Of a stretch of DNA of 64,000 nucleotides, positions 13,601 to 28,100 are shown piece by piece (positions within the stretch are counted from its first letter, which is position 1; each line of letters starts with the position of its first letter). Position numbers and translations under genes: made by a program. Under the pieces are notes generated by a model. It was not told the DNA's origin and did no database searches. It was given only the letters and a program-made list of their open reading frames with translations. The stretch comes from Xanthostigma xanthostigma. Its lineage: Eukaryota > Arthropoda > Insecta > Raphidioptera > Raphidiidae. Location of the stretch: contig OY754469.1 in NCBI GenBank assembly GCA_963575645.1, positions 20,168,001-20,232,000 of the forward strand. The letters are read 5' to 3'.

Positions 13601-16600
13601 TTGGCGTTTACCAGAACCCTCTAGCTTTAAAAATAGCGTCGGGAGAGCGCGAACCGTTTTCAGGCGAGGGGAAAAGATTTGAGATTAAGGGTGCAGGGGG
13701 TGTTTGCAGGGACGAATACTCTTAACATCGAATGATATATTGCAACTAATCATCGATATCAAAAACATCGCATCATAGGTTGCAAAAGATCGGTTACATA
13801 TCGACGTTAGTGAAGTGTCGATGAAATTCAACAAATTTTATCGTTGTTACAAAAACGCCGGTTGTAAAACATCGGTGACAAAAACATCGGTTGTAAAAAA
13901 TCGATGGAAAAACATTAATATCGAAAGTAAAACATCGATGTTTTTGGAACATCGCTTTCCTATGCTCATCCCTATACTTCTAGGGTTACCAAATTATAGT
14001 AGAATTGCAACTAAATTCGCTAGACTGAAATATAAATTGTAAACAATTTCTTGTTTTGGAAACAAGAAAGATTTGTTTTTTTTTTCAAATTAATGATGGC
14101 TGTATCAACTTCTTTCGAAAAAAATCAAACCCTCACAAATTCTTGAATCGGCTTACTGTTGTCATCATAATTTGCAATTGAATTAAGAATTCAGTTTTAT
14201 AAAGAGCTGCAAACATAATACCAACAGTTTCATTATTCAAAAAACTAATTTGTTTTTATTGAAATAATTCTTCAAAATTCTGTTAAAAATAAACTTTGTC
14301 TTGTCGGTGTTGGGAATTAGTTAAATTAAATGGTTTTTATAGTCATAATACATTTTAATTTTTAATTACTGATAATTATGATGCTTCACATGTGAATGCT
14401 TTATATAGTTCATAACTTGTTTGTTAATTGTAACAAGTAGTAATAATTGTACAGTGTATAATATAAAGTATACTTTTTGGTTTCATGAAACATAATACGT
14501 CACTATCGTTAAGAATGCGATTTTCAATTTAAAATATTAAAGTATCGATGCGATGTTGCAAAACTTTCTGTGATACAATCACAAATCTTGAAGAAGAAAC
14601 TAAAAATTTCGAAGCTTCAATACTAATGAAATATTTTCAACTGCTCCAATAAATAAAATTATCGACCAATTTTTCAGACAATATATTAACAAACAATATA
14701 AAAAAATTAATACATTAACGTTTCGATCCGGATTTGGATCTTCTTCAGAACGGATCTAAAAATATAAAAAAAAAATAATTAATAATTAGTTTCTATTTAC
14801 TTTGAATGGAATTCGTGATAGATATTTTTAAAATATAAATATTGAAAAAATAATAACAAACAATGTTTTATTATGTAGTCATGGAAATAATTTGAGCACC
14901 TATAAAGAAAGAAAAATTATTAAAAACAAATTATTTCAAAATAATATTATATATATTACTTAAATTTTCCGTATCTAATTGAGCATTGAGAGAATTTTTA
15001 TTTGATTTTATATGTAACATTTCCGAAATATTTCTTTTAAAAAAATTAGTTTCATTATCTAAAATTTTTATATCATCCCAATTAATTTTGTGGTCAAGTT
15101 CTAATTTGTGTTTAGTTATTACATTATGTTTGTCAGGGATTAATTTGTGATTATTTTGATGCTCTTTTATTCTTGTTTTAAGAGCTCTTTTAGTTTGACC
15201 AATATAATTCTTAGCACAATTTTCACAATTAATTTTATATACAACATTATGCTTTTGAAATTTATTAATTTTATCTTTTCCCTTTTTAATGTTAATAATA
15301 AACTTGATAAAATTATTAAAAAGGGAAAAGATAAAATTAATAAATTTCAAAAGCATAATGTTGTATATAAAATTAATTGTGAAAATTGTGCTAAGAATTA
15401 TATTGGTCAAACTAAAAGAGCTCTTAAAACAAGAATAAAAGAGCATCAAAATAATCACAAATTAATCCCTGACAAACATAATGTAATAACTAAACACAAA
15501 TTAGAACTTGACCACAAAATTAATTGGGATGATATAAAAATTTTAGATAATGAAACTAATTTTTTTAAAAGAAATATTTCGGAAATGTTACATATAAAAT
15601 CAAATAAAAATTCTCTCAATGCTCAATTAGATACGGAAAATTTAAGTAATATATATAATATTATTTTGAAATAATTTGTTTTTAATAATTTTTCTTTCTT
15701 TATAGGTGCTCAAATTATTTCCATGACTACATAATAAAACATTGTTTGTTATTATTTTTTCAATATTTATATTTTAAAAATATCTATCACGAATTCCATT
15801 CAAAGTAAATAGAAACTAATTATTAATTATTTTTTTTATATTTTTAGATCCGTTCTGAAGAAGATCCAAATCCGGATCGAAACGTTAATGTATTAATTTT
15901 TTTATATTGTTTGTTAATATATTGTCTGAAAAATTGGTCGATAATTTTATTTATTGAAGAGTTCTAATCAGACGTTAATCAAAGATTTGAGTATTTTCAA
16001 CTGCGATAGGTATTTGTTGTTGAAAGCTACTTCACATTTTCTATTACAATATACTGGATGATTTTTAAGTTGCTTCTTCTTTTTTGACAGTTTGTAGAAA
16101 TCAAATAGACGAACAAATATTTTAAGTAACTATTTTATTAAAACTCAAAAATAAGAGAGAAAAAGTCCGTTCAAAGTTTGATTAAATTTTTTTAAAATTT
16201 TATTTAATAAAGAAATAAAAACTCGGGTCGCAGTGCGAAACCCTGCCGACAATATAGTGTATTTGCTATTATAGGCAGTGTGGCTCCCTTATATAAACTT
16301 AACTTCATTTTTTAACAAAATAAAAAATTAACCCCTTAATACACCCCTTAAAATAATATTTTTTCTTAATTTTAATATTGTTATCAATACAACAAATTAA
16401 ATTCACCCTTCACTAAATAAATCCATGTCTACAAACTAACGTTTTCATAAAATTTTTAAGTCCGGTCCTGTCGGGCCGATTTTAATTAAATTTTGGTAGC
16501 ACATTTTAATCATTACTAAAGGGTTAAATTTCAATTTTGAAACGATTCGGAGAAATTTTTAGGTATTTTTGGGCCCAAAAATATTTTTCAACCCCTAAAA

Positions 16601-19165
16601 CCGACCCTTAAAGTGGCCCGATTGGGCCCATTTTAAATAGGCTTCGTGCGGTGATGGATTTCAACATGTGGTCCAAATTTCGTTCAAATCAATTAACTCT
16701 TTCGAAAGTTATAGCCCGCACACATATATATATATATATATATAAATATCGAAGAATCTCGCTAGAGATTCTTTTCTGTGCTAAATGCCAACGAATCTCT
16801 AGCGTATTCTTATACATTGATTTTGCCTTTGTCCCATATAACGCCGTGTATATGAAGCAAGTTTCCAAGTTTTATACTTCTGTGACCACGTGACTTTCAT
16901 AGGACCGATTTTTCGTATCACCCATATATACTTCTGTACCATGATAACAGCTTATACTGTGTGAGTGCCCGTGGACGAGCGGGTTACGACGTAGGTTAGT
17001 AATAACTAGTAACAGTGTCTTGAGTTCGATTCCCGCCAGCATCATTGGAAAAATTTTTTTTTCAATTTTTAATTTTTTTTATGTTTTTAATTGTTTTTTT
17101 TTATTTTTAATTTATTTTCTCAATTTTTTTCTCATATATTTTAATTTCTTTTTTAATTTTTAATTTTTTTTATTTTCTTGTTTTTTGAAAAATTCACTCG
17201 TCAAATCTTTTATTAAAAAATAACAAAATATATGATTAAAGTTAGATTTAAATAAATTAATTTATTAAAAAACATATTTATTATAAAAAGTGCAACAAAA
17301 ATTAAAAAGTGAAAAGATTACGAAGTGAAACTTCTTTTTTTAATGCAAAATAAGTATTTTACAAATGATATGAAAAAAAATTTGTATTTTTAATGGTGGG
17401 CCTTGTTCATTGATTTTTTTTTCATGCCTTCAAAATGTGCCTTCATGGAATCTTCAAGAATATCCATATTTCAAATGAATATAAATAAAAAAAAAAAACT
17501 AAAAAAAAAAAAATATATACGCGTCGACTTGAGAACCTCCTCCGTTTTTGTTTTTCGTCGGTTAATAAAAAAGAATCATGTATTACAGAGCATAGACTTG
17601 TTATAGCTCATTTTTATTTTTAATAGACTATGGATTGTTTACAAATTGAATGTCATGGTATTCGCATGGAGGTGTGATGAGCCGATTGCACCACTAGGTG
17701 TTGCACCGCGGCAGCACTGGACTACGCGGCAAAATATAAATGCACTTTTGTAGTACTGTTTGTTAAATGAGAAGTAAAAATCAAAAGTCGATTATTGCAA
17801 TTTCTATAACCGACTTTTGATTGTTACTTCTTATTTAACAAAATACATGAGAGACGCGCTCGAAACCACAGTTGCATGGAGTAAGGATCGTGTTGTTTTT
17901 TACAATACATATTCTAATTTCGGAGATTCATTGCATTTAAATACAACAATATGAACACTTTTATTTCATTTAAATACAACAATATAAAAAATGCACATAT
18001 GTTTATTTTGGAGGAAAAATAAAAATAATGTCTCACAATTTGGAAAAAGACGTGAAATCTTAAAAAAAAAAACTTCGGAGAAGTAAAAACTTCGTTCTGT
18101 GCTAAATTCAAAAACTTGAGGCGACTGAATCTTAAGATTATAACTTAAAAAAAAAGAATTTCGAGGCAGACAAGAAATTGAAATCAAGCTCGAAATTCTG
18201 TGCGTAAGATGTCGAAAAAAAATGAATTTCGAGTCAGACAAGGAATTGAAATCCAACCTTGAAATTCTGTGCTTATAAAAGCTACAAGAGCAACAGCAAA
18301 AAAAAGTGCACAGACGGCGTTTTTTTAGTGATAACTAAAGGAGTTATGCGAACACCGTCTTTGCATTTTTTTTGCTGTTGCTCTTGTAGCTTTTATAAGC
18401 ACAGAATTTCAAGGTTGGATTTCAATTCCTTGTCTGACTCGAAATTCATTTTTTTTCGACATCTTACGCACAGAATTTCGAGCTTGATTTCAATTTCTTG
18501 TCTGCCTCGAAATTCTTTTTTTTTAAGTTATAATCTTAAGATTCAGTCGCCTCAAGTTTTTGAATTTAGCACAGAACGAAGTTTTTACTTCTCCGAAGTT
18601 TTTTTTTTTATATATATATACATATATATATAAACATTTCTAAAAATGGTGCCAAAGTGTTTAGGAGGCTATGAAACGTCGAGAAATTTTGGTCCGATCC
18701 CTAGGTCCCGCCATCCCACCGACGCCAATAGTGTAAGTGCCTTATGGCAAATACACTAATGATAGCACGAATCAGAAAAGCATCCCAAATAATTCGCGAA
18801 AGGCCCTTATCGCTACTACAAGCATGTACAAGAAGCATGGCTATACGACGCACGCATCTTTGTGTCCAACAAAACGGGGACAACTTCGAATAATTTCTGT
18901 GAATACTTGATTATGACTTAACATATTTCCATAGTGACATAACATAACGCTAGGACTGATCACAAAATGGGATAAAATTTAACAAAACTTTGAAAGCCCG
19001 TTTCTCTTTCATTTTTGAGTTTTATTAAAAAAGTTACTTGAAATATTTGTTCGTCTGTTTGATTTCTACACGCTGTTAAAAAAAGTCAACTTAAAAATAA
19101 CTCTGTATATTAATAATAAAGTTTAACGTCCGTTTCTCAACATGGGCGTAACAGACGCTACTCGC

Positions 19166-19197
<32 letters not shown>

Positions 19198-22100
19198 GAA
19201 TTATAGACGCTCAACAGCTGAGGTCATCAGCGTCTATGACGCTACTCGCACCATTCATATTGTTATTTATCACTTTTTTTTACATTTTTCAACTTCAAAG
19301 TAGTTAATAGAAATGTGCATTTGTAGAGGATAATAATTAATTAGGATAAGATAGGCACAGTTTGTGGACATGTGAGTCTAGGTGAAAATCAATTATTTGT
19401 ATAAGAGAATATTTATCTGAAATTATTGAAGAGCAATCATGGAAGATTGTGACGAGGTAACCGGTACATGAAATGATGAAATACTGAGAAGCACTAGAAA
19501 ACAGTCCTATGCCACATTGGCCCTAGCTAAGTCTATATCATAAATGCAAAATTTGAGGCATAGTTTTTATGCAAGTGTGGATTTGCTTTACCTTGTTTCA
19601 TTGTTTTGCCTCTCCATTACTAGCGAACTGTTCTAAAATGGTAACCAACTCCTTAAATGTTCTAATTTACTAGGTATATTATTCTACAATATACTACTCT
19701 CTCTGTTACGTTGATACATATTTTGTCTGGAAACGTTGATCATTATAGATTTTAACAAAGAAACTATTTTCTTTTGCCTTGTATCCCGTTTTCTCCTAAA
19801 GTAATAACTTAAAACAAGGTGTTCTGAGAAAATTAATCTTTATACATTGCATTGGTGCAAACTTTTCATCTTATAAAGAATACTATAGATTCACAATATA
19901 ATGAATGAAATTACGTTTGTCAACATTTCTGTTTTGTAACGTTTTTTGTTCACCGGAATTTTTATAAACTTTTTGCACTCTACTAATTGTGTTAATGTGT
20001 ATTGTCATTAGATTGGAAAAACGTTGTCAAATAGTTAATCGTGTGTTTTAAAATTACTATTTACTAGGTACCTATACGTATAAATGACGGGTATTTTCGG
20101 AACTTTCAAGAATACTGGAAATCGAATGAAATTGCGTTATACCTACTTGTATGATTCAATTTTCAGTATTTTCCAGTAATTATGTGAAATGTAAAAGAAT
20201 GCATCAGGCAGTCAATCAGCCGCAGCTGTATGTATATATTTCTGAATTCAGTAGCAGATTGAATGATTTTGAAGCCTTTCTCTGAAAATTTTGATTGTTT
20301 TTTTCTTAAACAAAAACGAATTTGCTTTTGTTATCTATGTTATTATTTTATATTTTATGTATATTAATAATATTACAAGAAAAAAGACTTACTTTTTTGC
20401 TTTTTAAGTCTTTCAAAATTGGGGCCTAATATTGCACTTGTGCGATCACTGTTGCATAAGTAGAGAATTGCACGCAGTGTCCGCGCTTCTCTATTTTTTA
20501 CGGTTTAGAATCTATAAGCATTTAAAATTTGTCAGAAATTAAGTCTTTAAATATCGTCGTAACTTCTAAGTTAACACAAATATTACCTACTGAAGTTTTC
20601 TTGTCTTATGAAGATTTAAAAAGTATGTTTTTTTTTTGTTTTTTAGAGACGTTCTGGGAAATATGAATTTTTATTACAAAACATAAATTTTCGCAAGACA
20701 TTTTTTAAAATTAACCTTGTTATTTTCATGGCATAACCAGCATAGTGGTCAAAGCACTAAACTCGCATTTGGGAGGTACTGGGTTCGAATCCCGGCGGGG
20801 GCGGATGTGGCTGGGGACTATTTCTACTGCCTTTCGCTTCGCCGAGAAACGGTAATTCCAGTACCGACTATCTTGTTGACCCTTCCCTCAATAATCCCAG
20901 ATTAATAACGAGATGGTTCGTAATTTAAGACCATAGCCGATTACCTGTCAAATTCCTATACTCAAAAGTCGCCTACCGCGTCCTGATTATCTAAAAAATT
21001 CCTTCATTCGTTCATTGCTATTAAGTTGAAGTTTAAAAATGTGGAAAAAACGGGAACTGTGTGGGTAAATGGAAAATAGTAATGGTGCGAATGTCGTCTG
21101 TTATGACATAAATTCTAGAAATGGACATTAAACGCTTTATTATTATTTTCATGGCATCAGGGTCCCTTTTATATAAGCCTTCAAATGTCCCAGTTTAAAG
21201 ATTTATGAATAATAATAATAATAATTATTATTATTGAAGAGTTCTAATCAGAAGTTAATCAAAGATTTGGATTAAAGATTTATATTTATAAGGACTGTTG
21301 TACAAGAATTCCTTGCAAGTTCCATTAACGTCATTGCCCCTTATTGACTATTGATGCGATTGAGCTACAGTGTAAATAACTTGATTTTCGTCTATGAAAT
21401 TTAGCCTTCGAATCGGTAAATATTTGTACTGCACAGAGGATACTAAACGATTGCCTCTTGACTTTACGAACCGAATCTAATCTTTTACTTTTCACACTAA
21501 ATAAGTGTGAATGTCAATCAGAATTGACTTTGTGCATATATATTATTATCGATGTTACGCTCTAAAAATCAAACAAAATAAGGTGAATAATACACTCGTA
21601 AGAAGCGCAATATTAATTACTATTATATATTAACATAAATTAAATATTATGCAACTTTTATTAAATGTGTTATATTGTGCTACTGTCAATGTCTGCACTC
21701 CAGCAGTTGTTGTTGTTGTTAATTGTTTGTTGTTCGATGTACGTGTGCCAATATGTACACTGCCCGTCGTTAAAATTGAGTCACTTTCAATTTGATACCG
21801 AACATTGACTAATTTCATCTACCGCTATTTACGAAACAGGCAGACTTGATACAACTTTATAAACGACTAGCAATCCCGCCCGTTTTCACCCGGGTGCAAA
21901 AGAACGATTGGGGGGAGGGACATGAGTCGTACTGACTCATGTCCCTCCCCCCAATCGTTCATCATAGTTTACAGAGATTAATGTTGTGTCCAAATTTCAC
22001 GATGATCGTTGCTGTTCAAAAGTTTTTGTCGAATGGACAAATTTTGAGTTATATTTTGCAACAATTTTCATTGATGCTCCACTTCTATTGGTCGTAGCGT

Positions 22101-25100
22101 GATATTATATAGTCTATAGCCTTCCTCGATAAATGGACTATCCAGCAAAAAAAAACAATCCTGAGATTAGTGCGTTCAACCAACCAAATAAACTCTTCAG
22201 CTTTATATATTAGTATAGAATATAGATGAATAGAGGTGTCATTTGAAAGCCAAAGAAGTCTCGTTCATGATTGTTTGTTAGTTTATTGATCTATTATACA
22301 GCTTTCAAAGACATCATCATCATTTTATTTTTTTCATAGATCAGCACCTGGTTATCAACATCAGTGCCAACTTTAGACACTGCGCCTTGGGCCCAAGTTT
22401 TTTTTTATGTACAAATTAAAAAACGGCATCGAATAAGTCAGCATTTGCGTCTCTTACAGTCTTGTAAAAGGTAATCCCATAAAAAATATAAATGTAAAAA
22501 GGGGAGCCAAGTTCAAAATTCAATACAAAAAGAATTGAGATCTAAAAAGGTGCCAAGTTTTCACTTGGCAAGTTTTCGTGTTTTATATTATAATTTATTC
22601 CTAAACTTCATGTTTATATGTGTTTTTAGATCTCAATTCTTTTTATATTGAATTTTGAACTTGACTCCCCTTTTCACATTTATGTTTTTGATGGGATATC
22701 ATTACTTTTTGTAAAGAAATTATTATTATTTATCATTCAAAAGTGATTTGTAAAATTAATCTTTTTTCCTATAGGTACCTATAGTTTTCTTTTTCGAAAG
22801 GCGCTAGGTGTTAATAAAAATCGATTGCTTGGAAAATATTTCAAATATAAAAAATTCACTGTTTTGATTTTTTCCTTTATATACACACAATTACCTAGCT
22901 GGACGCCAAATTTCAACTTTCTAGGTCATCTGGAAGTGGGTTAGGTTTTTGATCTATATGTCAGTGAGTCAGTCAGTCAGTCAGTGATAAAAATGTCGAT
23001 TTTTAGCCGTCAATAAGTCAATAACCGTTTGAGCTGTATTTATGAAATTTGGGGTTCTAGATAATCTAAGGGGAAATAAACCATATTTCATATGTTGCTT
23101 CAAATGATTCGTGTAATATAACACACGTCTTCTGCTTCTTTATTCTTTTTTGAACTTGGCTTGACACCCTGCTGCGTGTCTAGATCTAATCGCTTGCGTA
23201 TCGTTATATTGAGCATTGAGAAATAGGGCTGACCTGTAGGCAAGACATTTGAGACCGAGAAAATATAAAAAATAGCGTAGTCGTTTGTTTACTAGTTGAT
23301 TTATAACCGTTACGTTATAGGGAAAAATTAATTTAGATAATTGTAATAGTGCCATAACGTCCGCTAAATGAACGTTATTATCAGTTGGAGAAAATATCAG
23401 ACAATATTCAGTTCATTATTGAAAATAACAATTAATTTTAAAAAGGAACATTAATAAGTTGGGATAACCCTGGAAGTTGTTGGTCTTAAAATAGTTTCTA
23501 GTATTTGTGAATTATGCAGAGTAGGTTAGTTTTACTGAGCAACACTGTAATTAATTCTATTTGTTGAGAATGTAAAGTTCACATGCACAAGAAAATGTAA
23601 AAAAATATGCATTATTAAACAGTTCTTTCTACTGTTAAGGTCATTTCACGCCCGTTTGTTTAGTTTGTTTTGTAAATTATTATAATTAGAGAATTATCTG
23701 GGATACTAGTTTTTTTTCAAAAGAGTACATTTATTTTTAACTTTCCAGTGTATTCGAAATGTAATGGGTCCGAAAATCGAAATCATTTTTTTCCACAAAT
23801 TTTTGTTTCCAGGTCACTATAATATTTTTATACTACTTTTGAGAAGTCGTCTGTACGTGTGTATGTAATAATGTACGGACGCACGTACGTGCTCTTTCCT
23901 TCTCGAACGAAATCTTGAGAATGAAAAATGATATTGACTACGTTAGGGCACCAAACGATGAGTATTTTTCAAAATCGGACAAGCAATTCTTTTTTTAACC
24001 ACAAAGAATCCAAAAAAGTAGATTTTACACAATATTTCGCGAATAAAAAATTATGTCGACTACGCTAGGGTGTCAATCCAAACGTGCAAACGCCATTTTG
24101 ATTTAAAAGAAATTTTTTCAAATTCAGCGCAGCCCTTTTTTTTTGTTTAAATAGACTGCAAAAAAGTGGTTTTTATACGAAATCTCGTGAATAAAAAACG
24201 ATATATCGACTTCGTTATGGTACTAATAGAAGCGTGTTAACATCAATATGATCTATTTGAAATTTTATCGAAATCAATCCAGGTACCCGTTTTTTTGTTT
24301 AAATAAAAAAATACTGCAGAAGTATGGATTTTACACGAAATCTCCAGAATAAAAATATAGAATTTGTAGTGCCAATCGATGTTTGTTAACGGTAATATGA
24401 TCCGAAAGAAATATCAAAGTCAAACAAAATACTGCAAATAAAGTGTATGTTAGATTTTTTTGAATTTAATATCTACATATTTAATATTCAATATTGATCA
24501 TACTGGGAACTTGGTCGTGTGGAACTCGAAGGTTGCACTTGCAAAGTCCTAAAAAAAGTCCCACCTAGGGTACATACGCACTATGTGGCTACCCGTAATG
24601 CGGCCAGCAATCCGGTTGACCGCAGTGTACGGTTGAATCTGCGGTCATTGGTCAACCGGACGGCTGGCCGTATACAGGCAGACAGGCAGCCGTCCGGCAG
24701 GATTGGTTCCAAGAGAGTTCATGTTTTACATTTATTGTATTGTCTTTTTTATAAGCTTTTATTTAACTTTACAGTCCGTGTGTTTGTTTGTGTATTTAAT
24801 CTTACGACCAATTTTTTTACGGATTAAAAATAAAAATTGGCTCTTTTGAAGAACGTGTAATTTTTAACTTTTTGGCAAAAACGCAGTTCAGAACCCGTGC
24901 TTCATTTAAGTATTATGTAAATTAATTTAGTTATATTTTTCTTTTTATTTACACACGTATAGTGTTTTTATAAAACCGAGTTTTTGACATTTTAATTACG
25001 TATTCCAATTTGCAATAAGTGCAGTTTTTATTAACGTTATAAAAAAAGGTTAATTATTCAACAGGTCATGTTAAATGTACCATTGATTTATAAAAAAAAA

Positions 25101-28100
25101 CTTCTGACAACATTTTAACGCACCCATTTGTTTATAGACTTTTTTTGTAATTCTGTAAATAAACATTACGCAATTTGTTAATAATAATGTAAAAATCTTT
25201 TATTTATAAGAGCACATAGAATCTGTTTTTCTTAACAATGCAATGATATGCTATCTGCATTTAACATATAATATATTGTTTGCAGTAAGCATTAATTTGT
25301 TTTTGTTTGTATTTTTGTTTGTTCATTTTTTTTGTATTGATCTGATTTAAAACTATATATATTAGACTTCAATAAATCGGTGATTTAAGTCATCGTTGAT
25401 TAAAGAAGAGAGGGAAAAATTGTAGATTGTAATTGTTAAACTCACTGACAGTTTGGTTAATTTATTATCATTTTTATTATTGTTGATAATGATTAAGATT
25501 AAAGTCTGTAGTTATGATGTAGGTACTACATATTTGAATACTAATTCGTCGACTTTTAGAAGTAATTTATTCCTTTTTCAAGGCAAGTGATTTGTTAGAA
25601 ACAGTTACAAATAAGGAAAAAATTGTCAGGTTGAAACGTTTTTAAATTTTAGCCATTGTGGAATAAGTTGAAAAAAACATTTTTTGAACGGATGCTTTTG
25701 GAATAATATAAATTAAATTAGATATTTTTTTTTTGTGGGCACCCGTTGGTCCTCAACGGGTAGTGTCAGACTCCTACTGACTAAAACCTCACCCCCTTTT
25801 CCACGCATCTGATACCGAGAACCGCTTTCGCATTATTTCAGTATCAGTGCTGATCCTTTATCCTCGGTTACTCTCCTTTTCCTTGGTTTCGATTATTACT
25901 CTTAATTGTTTGTAGGCGTTGGTCCAAGAATATTCACATTTTACAACGTCCTCCATCATGTGATCTAAACTGAATTGCTTTCTAGTTTCTCGCGAATACG
26001 CTTTTCTCATTTCCTTCTACCTAGCGCAGTTTAGATAATTATTATATAGATTCTCGACAACTAAGATGAGCGTTAATAAAAATTAAATAGTACATTTTAT
26101 ATTATCTTTGAGAAAAAAATACAGTCAATTGAGAAACAAGAACATTCCAACTTCAAAAATATTGAAATTTGACATATTATAATAAATAAAATAAAATTAC
26201 TGTTAACGCGTGTGGTCACGCAGGTAACGGCTAGTAATAAATCGTCGTTGGTTCTGTAATAGCTCCTATGTACATAGTTGGCAGATTTTACGTTTTTTAG
26301 ATGAAAAGATTCAGTAAACGGAGCTCTATACACTAGTAAGACCTACTGTGTGCAAAAAATAAATTAAAATACTATTTTAATTCAGTTTTTGCACACAGGA
26401 GGTATTACTAGTGTATACTGTATACAGTTCCGTTTCCTGAATCTTTTCATCTAAAAAACGTAAAATCTGCCAACTATGCACATCGGAGCTATTACAGAAC
26501 CAACGATGAAATATTAAGATATTTGCTATTCGTTTGCATGATTTACCATGTAAAAATTAATCAAAGCATGCTTTGACAGATCTTCAGAACAAAGAAAAGC
26601 TGATTATTTTTATTTTTAAAACTTTTAAAACTGTAAACTTTAGAAAAACATTTTTTTACAAAACTTTCTTGTAAAAATAAATAAAACAATAAACCGTTAT
26701 GGAAAGTATACCATTACAGCAGTATGCGTATGCGCCGATTTTCCCTAAAAACAATAGGACTTTCAATCGTTTGACCTGTGTTATGCTCAAAGACAAACGG
26801 ATTAACAGATGATCAGACTTTTTCCAAAAATGTGTTTTTTTTTTTATTTGGGAGAACACACGAAACAATATTGTAAAATTTTGAAAAGTGAATTTTTACT
26901 TAAATTAGTACCATTCCCCACGTGTGGAGTTGGAATGGTTAAAAATGTATAGACTGGATATATTTAGTTAAATCACACTTTAAAAAAATAGTTTAACTTA
27001 CTATGATTAATTAAACTATTAAGGCTTGTTTTCAATAAAAAAAGAAAAGGTAATTGACACTGTTGGGTTACAAATTTTAATCATACAGTGTCTAGTTAAA
27101 TTTCAATGAAAAGAGTAAACATTTTTGCTTATCACTTGTCAGAGTTTTCATTTATCGTGATTAAAATAATTATACAATTTATACTATGATTAGCAATAGC
27201 TAAGTATTATAGCTTTTATTAATTATTAATATCCTCTCTCTGTTAATAGTATCTAAAATTTAATATGTAGGGAAGGATTTTAGATTTAAGCCTATTTGAA
27301 TGAAAACGAAACAATTTACGATGCAAATAAAATAGCAAATAACATTCGCAACATGCCTAGTTTTAAAAATAGATTTAGTGTTTCATAAAATTGGCACTCC
27401 CAGAATTTCAATGTTTTCACATAAAACGCAACTTATTTTATATTGTACGGTACGCCATAGTATTAATTTAATGAGTCAAAATTATAGGTTTAGGCCAGTT
27501 TGCATGTTTTAGTCAAGATTTTTTAATTAAAGAAGTTAATCTAGGATGTAACTATACAAAATTAAAATTAAAGGTGGGCTAGAAATAAATTAGTTGTGTA
27601 TGCCGTTGTTTATACAGAGTGTTCGGTAAGTACCGCACGGGATTAATGGGTTAGATAGGGAATAAAATTCTGAGACGAAAAGTCCTTTACCAGTTTTTCA
27701 CCCGACGTACAGGTAATGAGCAATTTATTAAAGTAAGTAGCCAATCAGATGCGCGCTATAGCCTACTTACTGCTATAGCGCGCATCTGATTGGCTACTTA
27801 TTTTAATAAATTGCTCATTACCTCTACGTTGGGTGAAAAAATGGTAAATGTCTTTTCTTCTCAGATATTTATTCTCTATCCAACCCATTAATCCCGTGCG
27901 GTACTTACGTTTTAATTATTACTTCTAGCTCTGAAGTTCTAATAGAAAAAAATGAGTATCAATCGGGCTTTATGATTTATTATTCCAATTATAATACTTT
28001 TAAAATATGAATTGGTACTAGGCAGTGATCGGTTAGAAAGCACCAAGCGCAATCTAATTCTAGGACTCGTCTCTTAAAATTTAAAATACTGTTTTTTTGT

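Larger units (their letters stand above)
14645..15991. mobile_element. Penelope-like element inverted dimer (snap-back) with 13-bp target duplication
   Basis: Two nearly identical 3' ends of a Penelope-like retroelement lie head to head, meeting at about 15290. TATTTTCAACTGC occurs directly before (14632-14644) and after (15992-16004), so the dimer inserted as one unit. Each arm carries a GIY-YIG endonuclease end, an AT-rich LTR-like stretch and a hammerhead-like core. The right arm has an extra outer tail (about 15955-15991) not seen on the left. The same tail occurs alone near 21237 and in the copy at 42087-42521. Confidence 0.9.
16049..19112. mobile_element. 3-kb interval bracketed by a 145-bp inverted repeat
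   Basis: 16049-16196 reappears inverted at about 18965-19112 (shared phrases CAAATAGACGAACAAATATTT and AAAACTCAAAAATAAGAGAG, in opposite orientation). The outer ends read TATACTGGATGATTTTTAAG and its complement. The interior holds a tRNA-like SINE head, AT-rich runs, a small hairpin and a 550-bp foldback. It may be one long-TIR element with later insertions, or two opposed copies of a MITE. Confidence 0.55.

Noticed and set aside
17966-18633. Two similar open frames on opposite strands
   Set aside because: They translate the two arms of one palindrome and have low-complexity, Phe/Ser-rich content; no start, domain or splice context supports them.
23909-24420. CRISPR-like or satellite array
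   Set aside because: Units are long, diverged and few; this is an insect intron, and the spacing is irregular.
25735-26040. LINE 3' end on the - strand
   Set aside because: The broken frame has no recognisable reverse transcriptase or endonuclease motif; only general resemblance to retroelement tails.
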